Of a stretch of DNA of 64,000 nucleotides, positions 1 through 12,600 are shown in pieces. Both the position numbers and the translations under genes were made by a program. Numbering within the stretch: position 1 is the first letter of the stretch; each line of letters opens with the position of its first letter. The stretch spans positions 3,864,957 to 3,928,956 of the forward strand of contig NC_020169.2 in NCBI RefSeq assembly GCF_000224145.3, read 5' to 3'. Below the pieces are notes generated by a model. It ran no database searches, was not told the DNA's origin, and saw only the letters and a list, made by a program, of their open reading frames with translations. The DNA comes from Ciona intestinalis. Its lineage: Eukaryota; Chordata; Ascidiacea; Phlebobranchia; Cionidae.

Positions 1-293
1 CGTAACTGATGTATAATACATACTGATCCGGGTCATAGGTTAACTCTAGCTTATATCCAAGGTCCCATGGAAACTATAGGCGCTGAAGTATCAAAAACAA
101 AATCAAACACAAAGTTAAAAAGTGTGGTAACTCGTAAGCACACGAGAATAAAAAAGAAACGGTGCAAAAAATACGCTTCGGATGAGTGCGGTCGTACGAA
201 GGACTTGAATGGGCTTTCCGGGAGTTGGGGCAATGGGCTTAATCTGGCCTAAATTCCAGGTACTTCAAAATGACGTCACCCATAAAGAAAAAA
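1..293. other. Left edge, no assigned feature
   Basis: This stretch should precede or contain the last SLC7 exon or exons. A T-rich minus-strand reading frame (233 to 51) is hydrophobic, but it does not join the upstream exon in phase and has no clear acceptor. I assign nothing here. Confidence 0.4.
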
Positions 294-447
294 GGGTAGG
301 GGAAGATGGGACACCTTTTAGTAGTAAACGAGAAACATTTAAATAGTTATAAAACTGCATCCTCACGACTCCCATAGACCGTTGTTAATTTATATACGAT
401 CATGTTATTTAAATATTATGTGCTAAAGATTTCCTATCTTTACGTTA
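294..447 (+). mobile_element. MITE copy (family A), internally deleted
   Basis: The left terminus joins directly to the GTAGTAAAC segment, then the interior and a worn right end. It lies about 28 bases beyond the donor of the SLC7 exon ending at 476. Confidence 0.75.
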
Positions 448-475
448 CAGAAAAAAAGTCTGTTGCCCAACTTAC

Positions 476-3400
476 TTTATAAGGTCGCTTTCGCTCCGGT
501 TGTTTCCACCTCAGTACAAGTAAAGCAAGTGCGGAACCACCGTGAAACATCCACATACTAAACGAGAAATAATTCACAAGAGAGTCGAAGTCATTTGGAA
601 TGAGAACGGCAAGTGCAATGGCGGTCTGCAAAGGTGAGCAGCTAAATTAAAAAAAATATTTTTTTATTTATTTATAGAGTGGGGGAAGATGGGACATCTT
701 TAGAACATACTATCTAAATATTCTGATAGTGTTTTAAACAATTAACAACGGCCTATGGAAGTCATGAAAATACGGTTATATGAGTTTTTGAATGTTCTTT
801 GTTTACTACTAAATGGAAAGAGAAAATAGAATTGAAGGGTGTTCCATCTTCCTCTACCCTACTGTATAAAAAAGTTTTAGGGACTTTGGTTTACATGATT
901 AAATGGTCACACGTGGTCCACTCAATACATATGTGTAAGCCAGCATGGATCAAGCTAAAATTGTAAGTGATTTGTTAATGTTTTAATACTTACGTTAAAC
1001 AAGACAGCAGGCACCGGTGTAAGTCTCTTCGTGTGAACCATCGCTAGAACTTCGGGCATGTGACCGTTTCTTGCGGCCGTGTAGATTATTCTGTGTAAAT
1101 ATAAACAACTTTCACCGGCGGTAGTATTTTTTACACGCATCGGTTTAAAACTATTTCTGTCTATATACCACAATTTTAAATGGACTGTAAAAATAGGCCA
1201 TTTATGAACTAATTTCTAGATACCTTTGCGTGCATCGCCGCATTTTACCCATATAGAAGCACATGTTTGACCGAAGCCGAATTTTACGCGTCTTTAACCA
1301 GATGTAAAAAGTTTATATCAAATATTATACCTTGGTCCAGTTATAATGTACCCGTTTATGCTGCCAAATGTGGATATAGCGACACCTAGCGGAATAATCC
1401 ATGCCATGCTTCCCAGCAGTTTGACACCGAAAGTCTGAAATGTTTTAATTTAATTTTCCATTCAATATGATGTCATAATGTATGACGTCATATAGTTACC
1501 ACGGCGACGGCACGTGATGCCATCATCTCGGTCATCGTAAGCCCAGCCAGATATGCGATGTTCGTCATGACATACACCAGCATAACAAGGGGTATCCCGA
1601 TCATAATAGCTCGGGGGAGGTTCCTGTATGAGGTTAAAATACCATTCTTTATAATATACATGATAAGATGCAGCTAAATCCTAGGCGCCAAACCCATCAT
1701 AGGCCTATCCTGACAGTTGCTGCACTGCTGTAATCAGTAATCATTGGCATCACATTTGTTTAAAAATAATGCACATTGAACTGTCCCCGACTCTCCGGCA
1801 TTATAAAAAGACCGCGTAATAGACCGCGTAAAAATTACGAAGGGATGACATCTTTTTTCTTAATGCGCATTTCATTAATACTCTCAAATAAGGTAGGTTT
1901 CTATATCAGTTATCAACAGTCAGCTCACACTGAAGGATTCTTTAATTCCTCTGTAATATAATTAAGTTGATTCCATCCGTCATAAGCCCAGAACCCCTGG
2001 TAGAATGACGTACCAACTGTAGACCATTTTACTTCGCCAGTGAAACTGTTGTTCAGATTTTCGGTCATCCCTATGAATGCGAAACGTAATGTAACTTAAA
2101 TAAGCAATTAAGCAACTGAAAATCAATAAAACGTTAGCAGTTTCTTAAGATAAATAATACAATAACATTTTTTAAGAAATTAGTTTGTTACACATTTTCT
2201 GATCTGTAGTTGCATAAATGCAAGTGTTTGTAGTTTTTAATCATTATTGTATTGCGTATACTACTATGGGATAAAATTGGATACCGTGTGCACTTAAATT
2301 ATGTGTTTCCCGGTCGAGTTTTGAACTACGCTATTTTAGAGTCGCGGGGCTAAACGGTTAATTAAATCTGTAAATTATATTTTTACTACCGAAAAGGACG
2401 AAAAAGGAGAATAGTTGCATATTTTCTTTTTATTAATAAACCAGTATGACTTCCTATGGGTTATTGGTTACTTCCAGATATTAAACAAAGCTTGTTTTAC
2501 CTGCAGATAAGGCGTAAAATCCAGCTCCAATAATCACCAACAAGGCAGTTAGTTTGGCAATAGTAAAACAGATTTGAATTCGTTCAGCAACTTTCACGCT
2601 GATGCAGTTTATGCAAGTAACGAAAGCTATATAAAAATATGTAGGGTAAAAAATGCATGTATATACATAAACATAAATATATATAGTAGGGTGGGGTAAG
2701 ATGGGACACCTTTACCACATAATATCCAAACATTCTGATCGTGTTGTAAACAATTAACAACGGTTCATCGGAATCGTGTGGATGCGGTTTTATAATTCTT
2801 TGAATATTTTTTGTTTACTACCAATTGGGACGAGAAAATCGAATGAAAAGATATCCCATCTTCCCACACCCCACTATATAATTAGCCTAAATAAGGTTTG
2901 ATGATCAGAAGTAACTTACCAATACAGGTGGCGGCTGCTAACTTGACGGCATCAGATGGAACATCCTGACAATTTTCAAAGAAAGGTCGGATCAAGTATT
3001 CCCCGAAGACTAAACCTGTGTCGAAAAACACGATGAAAATGTTAACGGGTAAATATGACAAACTTTCTTTACTGGGTATATGTCACTAGAAATCTGTTTT
3101 GCGAGTGAAATTTCCTACGAACACAAAACAAAAACTTGTAAATGGATAGAAATGCCTAAATGTGATCTATTAGGCGATCGTATTGTAACCATACGTTGCT
3201 CAATGTTCGACACTGCTATTGCTAAGATATTAAGCATATGTGTCCTTATACAAGATGCTTACGTTTATTGATTTAAAACTTAAATCAACTGTCAGCAATA
3301 CAAAAAAAATAAACAATCACTAACAAAGTTACATACGTAATAAAACGGTCACGAAGTAGTTATAGCGACTCTCGATTACGCCAACATACGGTGATAAAAC

Positions 3401-4169
3401 GGTATCATTCTTTCATAATATTCACTTAAAGTTACAATATTTTGATTTTTTTTGCAATCACCGACCAATTTACCTATAATGGCCACCGCCGATGGCTTAA
3501 GAACTATAGACGAGGTCCATGCGAATAGAAAGGCTGGTATCGGACCAAAAGCTTCTTTTAAATACGGATACTCGGCTCCTGACTGCGGGATCATCGTACC
3601 GAGTTCAGCATACGTCAGTGAACCTGAAATTAAACAACATTTAGGGCATGAATGTAATACGAACCCATATTAGGGTGCGTATAATTCAAAACGAACTCGG
3701 GAAAATGAAATAAAACCACGTAATAATGTTTAAAAAATCAAGAGGTAAAAATTCTGTATGGCAATGTCAAAACGGTTTCTTATTCTGTTTGAAAATAAAA
3801 CAAAAAAACGCAAATTACTTCGGTAAAAGCAGATAATATGGTTGGGTAAGATGATACTCTTTCTCAATTTATTTTTTTTATTATATTTCGTCCTATTTGG
3901 TAATAAACAAAGAAAAATCAAATAATTATAAAACGAGGTCTCCAGGACTTCCATAGACAGTTGTTAATCCACCTACTATGCCCCCACCTACTATATACTG
4001 TGAGTCGGACTCTGACCACTTACTTACCACATGTAGCAATCAACCCACAGGCAACCCATATAAGCAGTGAAGCTCCCACCATGCCCACATTGCTAAGAAC
4101 ACCTACAGGTGAATAAATATCCCACTTCCACCCATAGGAAAACGATCACGCTAACTCCGCCCAAGAGCG
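476..4169 (-). CDS. SLC7A9-like: SLC7 light-chain amino-acid transporter, b(0,+)AT-like (partial)
   Basis: Twelve-helix amino-acid exchanger that normally works at the plasma membrane, disulfide-linked to an SLC3 heavy chain. Exons read on the minus strand: >4169-4028, 3623-3474, 3015-2920, 2626-2501, 2070-1929, 1623-1500, 1434-1331, 1090-994 and 625-476, all with GT-AG borders and matching phase. Recognisable pieces in order: LLGGVSVIV and GSGIF (helix 1), [31 protein letters not shown] with the Cys expected to bond the heavy chain, [26 protein letters not shown] and [11 protein letters not shown]. The last two resemble b(0,+)AT more than LAT1 or xCT. The first visible exon runs into the gap at 4170-4294 and appears frameshifted there. 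The final helices and C-terminus are not found with confidence left of 476. It is divergent from the peptidase gene. The family is certain; the subtype is inferred. Confidence 0.9.
675..868 (-). mobile_element. MITE copy (family A)
   Basis: Full length, reverse orientation, in an SLC7 intron. Both termini are present (AGTGGGGGAAGATGGGACA and its complement). Confidence 0.88.
2262..2420 (-). mobile_element. Worn MITE copy (family B)
   Basis: Interior landmarks (GGATACCGT, TTTTAGAGTCG, TTTACTACC-like) remain in an SLC7 intron; the right end is lost. Confidence 0.6.
2683..2879 (-). mobile_element. MITE copy (family A)
   Basis: Full length, reverse orientation, in an SLC7 intron, with TA-rich flanks. 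Confidence 0.88.
3836..3995 (+). mobile_element. MITE copy (family A), truncated
   Basis: Forward interior with a damaged left end; most of the right half is deleted before a remnant CCCCCACCTACTATA. Confidence 0.7.
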
Positions 4170-4294
4170 NNNNNNNNNNNNNNNNNNNNNNNNNNNNNNN
4201 NNNNNNNNNNNNNNNNNNNNNNNNNNNNNNNNNNNNNNNNNNNNNNNNNNNNNNNNNNNNNNNNNNNNNNNNNNNNNNNNNNNNNNNNNNNNNN
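4170..4294. other. Assembly gap (125 N)
   Basis: Run of N within the first visible SLC7 exon. The sequence just left of the gap looks error-prone, because the conserved helix-1 region needs two small frame corrections. Confidence 0.99.
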
Positions 4295-6657
4295 ATATAC
4301 ACTACTTTGGTTTACGCTCTGTTGAATCAGGCTCGATTTAATGGGTTGAAGACATTTTAATGAATTAAGTTTTGTATGGGTTGCGAGTTACTGTTGCGTA
4401 AAGGATACAAGGCCACCTTATGCGGTTTACATACCGCCGAAAGCTCGTCCATGCGTGATCCAATTATTAAGGTTTGGTTAAATCGGATTGTGGTTAGTGC
4501 AAACATGATTACGCTTGACTTGCCAAAAAGTTGCACAAAATGCTTGGAAAATATAATAGCCAACTCTACTGAACTATCAGACAAGGATTACCGCGGCTTA
4601 TCTAAGTTATCTTAATTTAACGTTAAGAGAAAAGACGAAGTCCCAAACAGACAATTTGCATATAACATGACATTGCTTCTTATGTATACTTTCGTGATGT
4701 GTAATTAGAATACAATGTCTACATATATTACAATCTTTCTGCCTGCTTGCATATTTAACATTAACGGTAATGTTTCAGCATAACTTACTACTTTTTAAAG
4801 TTTTTGCTTCCCCCTCCTTCTCCTGACTCCATATTTTATCTCCTGATCTATTTGCAGTTCCCGGCAATCCCGTGTCCGCCAGCAAGCAAGGATGTCCTTA
4901 TGCCAACTTCGCAAACTTTCTCAAGCAGGCATGATACCACCAGGAATGACTGACCCCCCAGCAACAAGCTAACTACGTTTTGTTCGTAAATTTAATCTTT
5001 TGTGACGATAGGTTTGTTGACAGAAACCCCTGTGACGGTATAAGTGACCACACCCACACCACACTTGCATATTGCACTGTTTTCTCTTCTGATTTTACAC
5101 CACATCAAAATGTTTATATATTTGTGTAACTACTCGCTTCACTGGCTCACAGTACTGTTGATGGTAATGTGAAATCGTTTTGTGTCCATATATTCGTTTG
5201 TCTCATGACCAAAATCTGGTTATACAGCATCGCCCGTTTGTTAATAGATATCTGCCTTTCTCTTCTTGTTAATATTTCTGGATTTCAAAGCTATTTCTTG
5301 ACCGAATATTTCGCATGCTTTTTACTTTTTTATAAAATTTAAAAGATGCTCACTTTGGTGGTTATTAATGGTTTGTTTTCCGCGCATTACAGCAGTCCGG
5401 AAATCATTGCATTATCAGGATAAATAGAATTTAGACCAAAATTTAGACAGAGATTCAACTTGCACATGGTTAAAACGTGGCTTTACTGTTATGTTGTTGA
5501 ATCTTAGAAACTAAACACTTATAAAATGTGTTGTTCTACATAAAAAGCTGTGATTATTGTATCAGACAGTCGGATATACGTTGTAGGAAAATCGCGACTA
5601 TTTTCTAATCGACACCAAAGGACATCTCTCGGCAACACATTAAAATTCTCTTCGTAAGGTCGTAAATGTTTTTTTGGGATTGATCTAAAGCCTACCAAAT
5701 CTTTAACGGTTCATTTGGTTTCACAAATATGTACTTTAGTTATTATCAAAATTACTTCAAATTACATTATGTTTCGCAGTTAACCACTATGAATTGACCA
5801 ACAGTTTTAATTATTTTTCCCGCCGCTAGACGTCGACCCTGAGTAGTCTAATGTTTAATTAAACTCCGAGAGATGCGTGCCGACTTTCTCGATTACAGAG
5901 AAGAGCCGCCCGCAGTTCCGATTATTGCCTGTAGCGGTGGCACGGACGTGTACACGATGACTCTCTTGGATTGTGGGTTATTAAATGGCAGTCAATTAAC
6001 GATGTGTGGCGCAGAAAATTGTATGTTTGCACCAATTAATCTAACCGAATCACCATTCTCAAGTTGTCGTGCATATATATTGAAAGGTTATAACATTACA
6101 GCAGGGGCTTAAGTCTTGACGGCATTTCCGGTGTACTGGCACAGTTAAAACTAGTTATTCATGTTGGCGTACGGAGTAAAAAGGATTTTCAGTCAGTTGT
6201 GGGGCAGATAATATACGTTAAACACGTTTAAATGTGGATAGTAATGAGTTGGTAAACACACAGAATAATTTGCATGTGGTGACCTTCGAACATGGTCTCA
6301 GCGAAATTACGTTCTTAGAAACAGCGAGAAGCTTATGTGTTAGTACTTCATTATATAGCAAGTCACATCTGCAATTAGTAGATACCGTGTTTAATCTGAA
6401 AAGCTATTTCTCCATAGTTTAATATGCCTAGTCATTGTCATTGGTATGGTCCATGGTGAATAGGTGAAAGTTAGTTTTGTATGAACAATTCACAAGAAGA
6501 TTTTAAAAATAACTTTACTATGTTTCATTTTAACAGGTTAATCTGTATGCAAACCAGAAAAAATATTTCTTTGATGCAGTTGTTGTGCGCATGAAGCCAT
6601 GTTTAAAGATCAACTGGTTCACATTTGCCAACCTACAATGCAGATATTTATTCTCAG
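4295..6657. other. Intergenic region between divergent SLC7 and peptidase genes
   Basis: It should hold the SLC7 5' end and promoter, and the peptidase promoter. Short open frames exist (for example 5873-6112 + and 4584-4357 -), but none resembles a known family or has convincing splice context. A pyrimidine tract ending in AG at about 6537-6538 could be an acceptor for a 5' leader exon. Confidence 0.5.
6640..6657 (+). promoter_or_regulatory. Splice or trans-splice acceptor just before the peptidase ATG
   Basis: A T-rich tract ends in TTCTCAG three bases before ATG 6661. Ciona adds a spliced leader to many mRNAs, so this may be a trans-splice acceptor, or the end of a leader intron. Only a cDNA could decide. 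Confidence 0.4.
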
Positions 6658-6660
6658 AAG

Positions 6661-9600
6661 ATGAAAAGATGCTCACGACCTCATACCAGAAATCAATTGA
6701 ACATTTATTCACTGATGCTCATAGCCATGGGCATGTTTGTATGGAATCCAAATGTAATCAAAACAAATGCAAAGTGTATACACGATGGTGTGGCTGCCCC
6801 ATCTCACAAACCAAGTCCACAAGTTTATGACCGTCGGTTGACCAAACCAGAGACCGAAACAACTACAGCAGCACCACTGACTACAGCTGTAGTGGAGCCA
6901 CTAAACATGGACAACACTTTTGAACCTGCTTATCAATATTTCTATGACTATACGTCATTCAGCTCTTCGAGTACAAATTCAGTTGGAGATGAACGTACTA
7001 TACACAAGAAAAAAAGAAAACGCAATGTTGGGAGAAAACATTATGCTTCGGATAGCGATATTTCAGAAGGAACGCAAAGTTTTGAAAAAAAGAGACGTTC
7101 TGTTAGCGACAACAACTTTGATAATGGCATTACTCAAGAGAGTGATGCTGTTGCTGAGATGTTTAAACCACTGAGACTTTCTGTATGGTATGACCACAGT
7201 TATTTGACTTACATTAATGGTACTACTGAGTTTGGACGACTGGACACCGCTTTGAGAAGAGCTGTGGAACAAATTGGAAAACTATTTTCAGGTATAAGTG
7301 TTTGAAATATTTTTGGCCTATGCTATTTTTGTTGTTTTTATGCATTATATATGACGACTTGGCAGTTTTATGGTTTATATAATGCTATGTATTATATATA
7401 GGCTATATAATATATTTATATAGTAAAAGTTCAGACGTGAGAAATTTTTTAGGTGTGTTATACATAAGTGTTGGGTGTTGATAGGTGTGTCTATGTGATC
7501 ACATAAATCCTCACAGGATTGTTTCTCAATAACTCCCTACTTTACTCCACTTGAAGCAAGTGCAAAAATAACAGTTACGAAATCCCCTGTTGTTTGCTTG
7601 TATCTCTCCTCAGCCAAATAAAACAACCACAACCCGCATCCAACAGTTCAAATTAGTAAAAATTTGCAGAAAAATCCAGCGAGCTGTACAAGTTTTAATG
7701 CATTTTAAGTTTCCCATGAAATGTCTGGCTGGTTGGGCAGACAGAAAACACTTCTTTATTTACCGTCAAGTGTGATCTGCTCCATAACACTTCTCGTAAC
7801 TTGAAAGCGCTTATGATTACTTAATGAAGCACGATTGACTCGTTGTAGCAACGGTATCCACAGCGCAGACACCGAAACTGGAACTATTTACATAGGTTTA
7901 CAGTTGTGCATGGTTTCAGCGTTAATCTTTTGCGTCACTTAAATCCTAGATACAGTTCACGTAACAACAATTCAAAACAGTTACAAACAAAACACAACCA
8001 TATATGTATATATACATAACATCTTAAATTTGTGTAGGCCTATATGTGAAGTCTAATTAATTTTTATTACTAATCCCGTAATTTATGTTGCAGTAATTCC
8101 TGTACAAGGTCCGTTATTATTATCGAGAGATAATAATGAGTTATGTGCGGGTGTGCATTGGAATACTTCTTCACCTAATTACGGAAGGTAAGAAACTTTA
8201 AATTTCTGTGTTAGACTCCTAAATTTTTTAAAGGTGAAAAGTTTTTATATTACTTTGTTACTTTGTTAGACTCTAAAAAATTGTCCGATTTTTTCAAATT
8301 TTAGAAAGGAAAAGTCATGACTTACATTTCTATTTTTAGATGTGGTTCGATAAACCCAAGTTACAATGGGGAGAGATGTCTCGATAACTTCCAGGTACGA
8401 ATATTATAAATTCAATGGCATGTTGTGATTTGGTGACTTATAATACTGTTATGGGCCAATTGTTGCTTATATACAAATAGAGATCGATAATATTTACAGA
8501 GGAAAATCGTGATAGAACATTTACCCACAATGTCATTAATAATTATGTGCTAAAATTTGAATTTAGAGTCGTCAGTTTTGTTGTACCTAATTGGGATTAA
8601 AATAAACATCACATTTTACATGAAAGTATCTTATATCCATATGGTAAATTTTCTTTGGTAATTTTCATTTCCTATGGTTTGCTAAGTGCTAAACAACAGT
8701 ATTTATTGAAGCATGACTTCTCTATTGCTATATGCTGGCGTTGTCATGCCAACCACATAAACATAGAACAACAAAATCTGCTTAGACAATTGTTCCCCTA
8801 CCATTGTCTCACTGTGGTTTAAACTTTCCCACCAGCAAGTAAACAAAACATTATTATACTCTCTTTCTGTATGGTATGGCCTATATGTATAAATTATGTG
8901 TATTGACTAGCCTGTAATATTATTCATTAATTAGTTTCAATAAAAATCCATAGCTTTATAGCTATTGTAATACATATCCTGACACATTTGTTTATAATTA
9001 CTGTCATTATATAAATTATGACAGTTTTTGGAGGTTTATGATTTTTGTCATGTTTTAACATTTATATGTCTTCAGATACCAGATGACCATTTACAAGGCT
9101 TCAGCACATATAATAACGACAATACAGAACCTGTCCAACATTTTAGTGATGGTGGGGGAATTCCCAACACTGATACTGTTGTGTATGTACGTTCGCAGGA
9201 CACAGTCAAATGTTCCGATGGTGTAAGCGGAAATATTAAATTTACATTTAACACTAACTGCTTAAATCATAAGCATAATGTAAAGGGTATTACCCCCATT
9301 TTTACCCCCATTTTGAAAACAGGAGTACATAGTATTTTTAGCACCCCTGTTTTAGGCTTTTATTCTTAATGTCAGGGACCATACAAACCATCAGAGCTGC
9401 CTATGGTTTAAACTTTTTACATAAGGTCCAATGTTTTTTTAATTGTTTAATAAAAATACTTAAAATTTTGAACTGTTCCTGGTGATACTGTTTGGTTGGT
9501 TTATATCTATATTAACAATATTATATATGTATTTACCACAGGAGGTTGTAGCTTATGCAACATATTGTCACACTGACCAGTTCAACCGACCAGTGTCTGG

Positions 9601-12600
9601 TTTCCTAAACTTTTGTCCACGTTATTTGTCGTCAACAAATTTTGATCAAGATCAATTTTACCTGGTTTGTTAACAGTTTTTGTTTTCTTATTTTAAGTGT
9701 GTTCCCTTTAATTATTTTTACCCATGTGCAATTTTTTTTATTACTAAGTGGTTAAATTTTGAAATAAGTTTTGTCATATTTCTATAGAAATCATGTTTTG
9801 TGTGGCATTTCTAAAATGCAGTTACATTCATAGTTAGTTGTCAAACATTAGGAACTTCATTGATTAATGTGGTGAGTGCATTCCATACAGTGTACTGGCT
9901 CTGCTCGTTACACTTAACAAAACGGTACATGTTGTTTTAGGAGTAAAACTAAGGTGCTAAAACATGACATCACCCCTGTTTCGAAAGTTGAAACATTACC
10001 TCCATGTTGTAACTAAGCATTCACCACTAAAACTACTGTGTATACTCAGCTATTTAAATTTATATAGTATAGTGGGGGAAGATGGGACAATGGGACTTCC
10101 CCTTCTGCTTTCTTATCCCATTTGGTAGTAAACAAAGAACATTAAAAGAATTATAAAACCGAATCTTCACGACTCCAATAAACTATTGTTAATGGTTTAA
10201 AACACCATCAAGATTTTTAGATAATATGTGCTAAAAGTGCCCCATCTTTCCCCATCCTGCTATACTAATAAATTGTTTAAAACCACCTATACATAATATA
10301 ACAACCGGTGAAATATTGTTTCACTCAAACTTTACACCGCAATTTTTATACTTTATCATTCACACAAAATGTTTGTTACCAATAATGGAATGGAATGTTA
10401 CTGTTAGGTTTATAAATATGAAACACCAGAATCTAATTTTCCTTTCACTGTTTGTTGTTTCAAGCAAAATGTAGTTAAAAACTTCCCAAACTTTAAACCA
10501 TGTTGTATCTAATCACATCTCACACCCTATATAGTTATTTCTAACAACACCTCTGGCTATGCATGGTGTCTTAACTTCCCTGCTTGTTTATTTACTAAAG
10601 TTTCAGACTTAACCATAAATGGCTATCCTATCTGAGCCTTTAAACTGTAGTTTAATTAAGAACTTTCCATATTAAATAATTTAGTTGAATTTTTTTTTCT
10701 ATATTTCAGTCAGTTCTTCATGAGTTGTTTCATGTCCTTGGCTTCTCCAAAAAATTGTTTGACAAATTTAAAACCTGTAGAGTTGTAAGACAGGTATGTT
10801 GGAGCGATTTCTAGAACTATTAAATCTATCTATATACATTTTAACTATAAACTTAGTGTAACCTAAAATGTTTATTTTCCCAAACTTTTAATGATTTTTT
10901 TTCGCTTTTTTTTTTGGTGCTTATATTTGTAGGTATAATGAAAATTATTTTAGTATCATATTACAAGTATAAAAAAAACAAAATTTCTGACTAGTTGTAT
11001 GTTTTCTTCAGAACTCAGGGCCACAATATGAATGTGAGAATCGTCAGAATGTTTTTGGGTTTCTGGATAATTTGTTCCGTATACTCACACCTACAGTAAG
11101 TGATGAATCCAACCAACATTTTAACTGCAGTCGTATAAAGGGCCCCTTGGTAACTAACCAATTGGTAAGCAGTACTTTAAAACCACATTTTTGTTCTAAA
11201 AACAAAGAAGTGCTTATTTTTTAACAATTTTCTACATTTAAATAATGGCTTTTTCATATACAAAGAGCAAACAGACATTTTGTTTTATTTGGTTTGCCTT
11301 TATGAAACAGTTAACCTGCAACTGTGCTACCAATAATAACATAAAACTTAAAATTGCTCTCCTGGTAACATACGTACATACAGAAATTTTATTTTACCAA
11401 CACTTCCCTGCAAATGTCTCACAAATGGCAGTCAAACTCTGCCAAAAAACGAAATTCATTTTTTTTCCAGAAGAGCAGTTTTACATATTATGTAATGGTA
11501 AAACATATTTATTACTAATTGAAAACATACCCACAGCCACAGTCACAAGTGAAGACAGTTAGTTCACATTGGGATTCAAGATACCTCCAACCTTCTATTA
11601 TGACATCATCAATAGGATTGGTAAGTTTAAATTAATCTTTGATTTGGAGTGCCAGGTGTATTTAAAGTACATATGATATAATAAAATATATATTTAAAAA
11701 AAATTAAAACTGCTACTGGAGTAGTGGTATAAAAATGTTGTAATAAATTTTTCGTGTAGCATACCTTACAATTCAGAATTTTTATTTATACTGATTTTTT
11801 GTTTGCAATAAGTTAGTGTGTATTTAAAAAAATCTATACTACCTGAATTAAATTTACTTTTTAAAAATAAAAAGCCAAACACACTTCATCCCACTATGAT
11901 TCAGTTTTGGGTGGCAATGGACCAACTCTGCCCTAAATCCCAGGCCCTATGGTGTACCTACTCTTAGGTTAGGACCTTAATCATATAGAACAAAATTCTC
12001 CCTTAAAGTCTTTATGTAACTACTGGATATGACTCATTTTCACTTACTTAAATGCTTCCAAAGTTTAAATACATCATGTTTGTTCCTATTACAGTCTCAT
12101 CTTACTGTGATCGACCGAATTACTTTATCCGTGTTCATTGATACCGGCTGGTACAGAGTAAATATGTCCCAAGCAGGACAATTGTTTTGGGGCAAGAATG
12201 CTGGCTGTCAGTTTGGGTCTACTACCAGCTGCAGAAATGGAGATTCACCCTTCTTCTGCACTGCATCAGAGTAAGTACAACTTTAAAATTTTAAAACTGT
12301 TTTTAGAAAAATAAATATATATATATATATACATATAGAAAACAAAAGTTTTTTTAATTTTTGAACTGTTATTTTAATAATTAAATATTTTTTGGCAGAA
12401 ATTTTAGTTTCTTTTCTTTCAATTTTTCAGTGTTGTAAATGGCTGTCACTACCTTCATCTTGACAAGGGAGTCTGTGAAACAAACAGTTTCTTAGATTCC
12501 TGCAAAATGTATAAAGCAACCAAAGGTAGTGAATGTTGGCAGGATCCTCTTGATAGGTGAGCACCTAGTGTTTGTTTTGTTTGTGGATAACGTTGAGAGT

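Noticed and set aside
5873..6422. Two short plus-strand open frames (79 and 62 codons) before the peptidase
   Set aside because: No signal peptide, no family resemblance and no in-phase splice link to the peptidase; not called.
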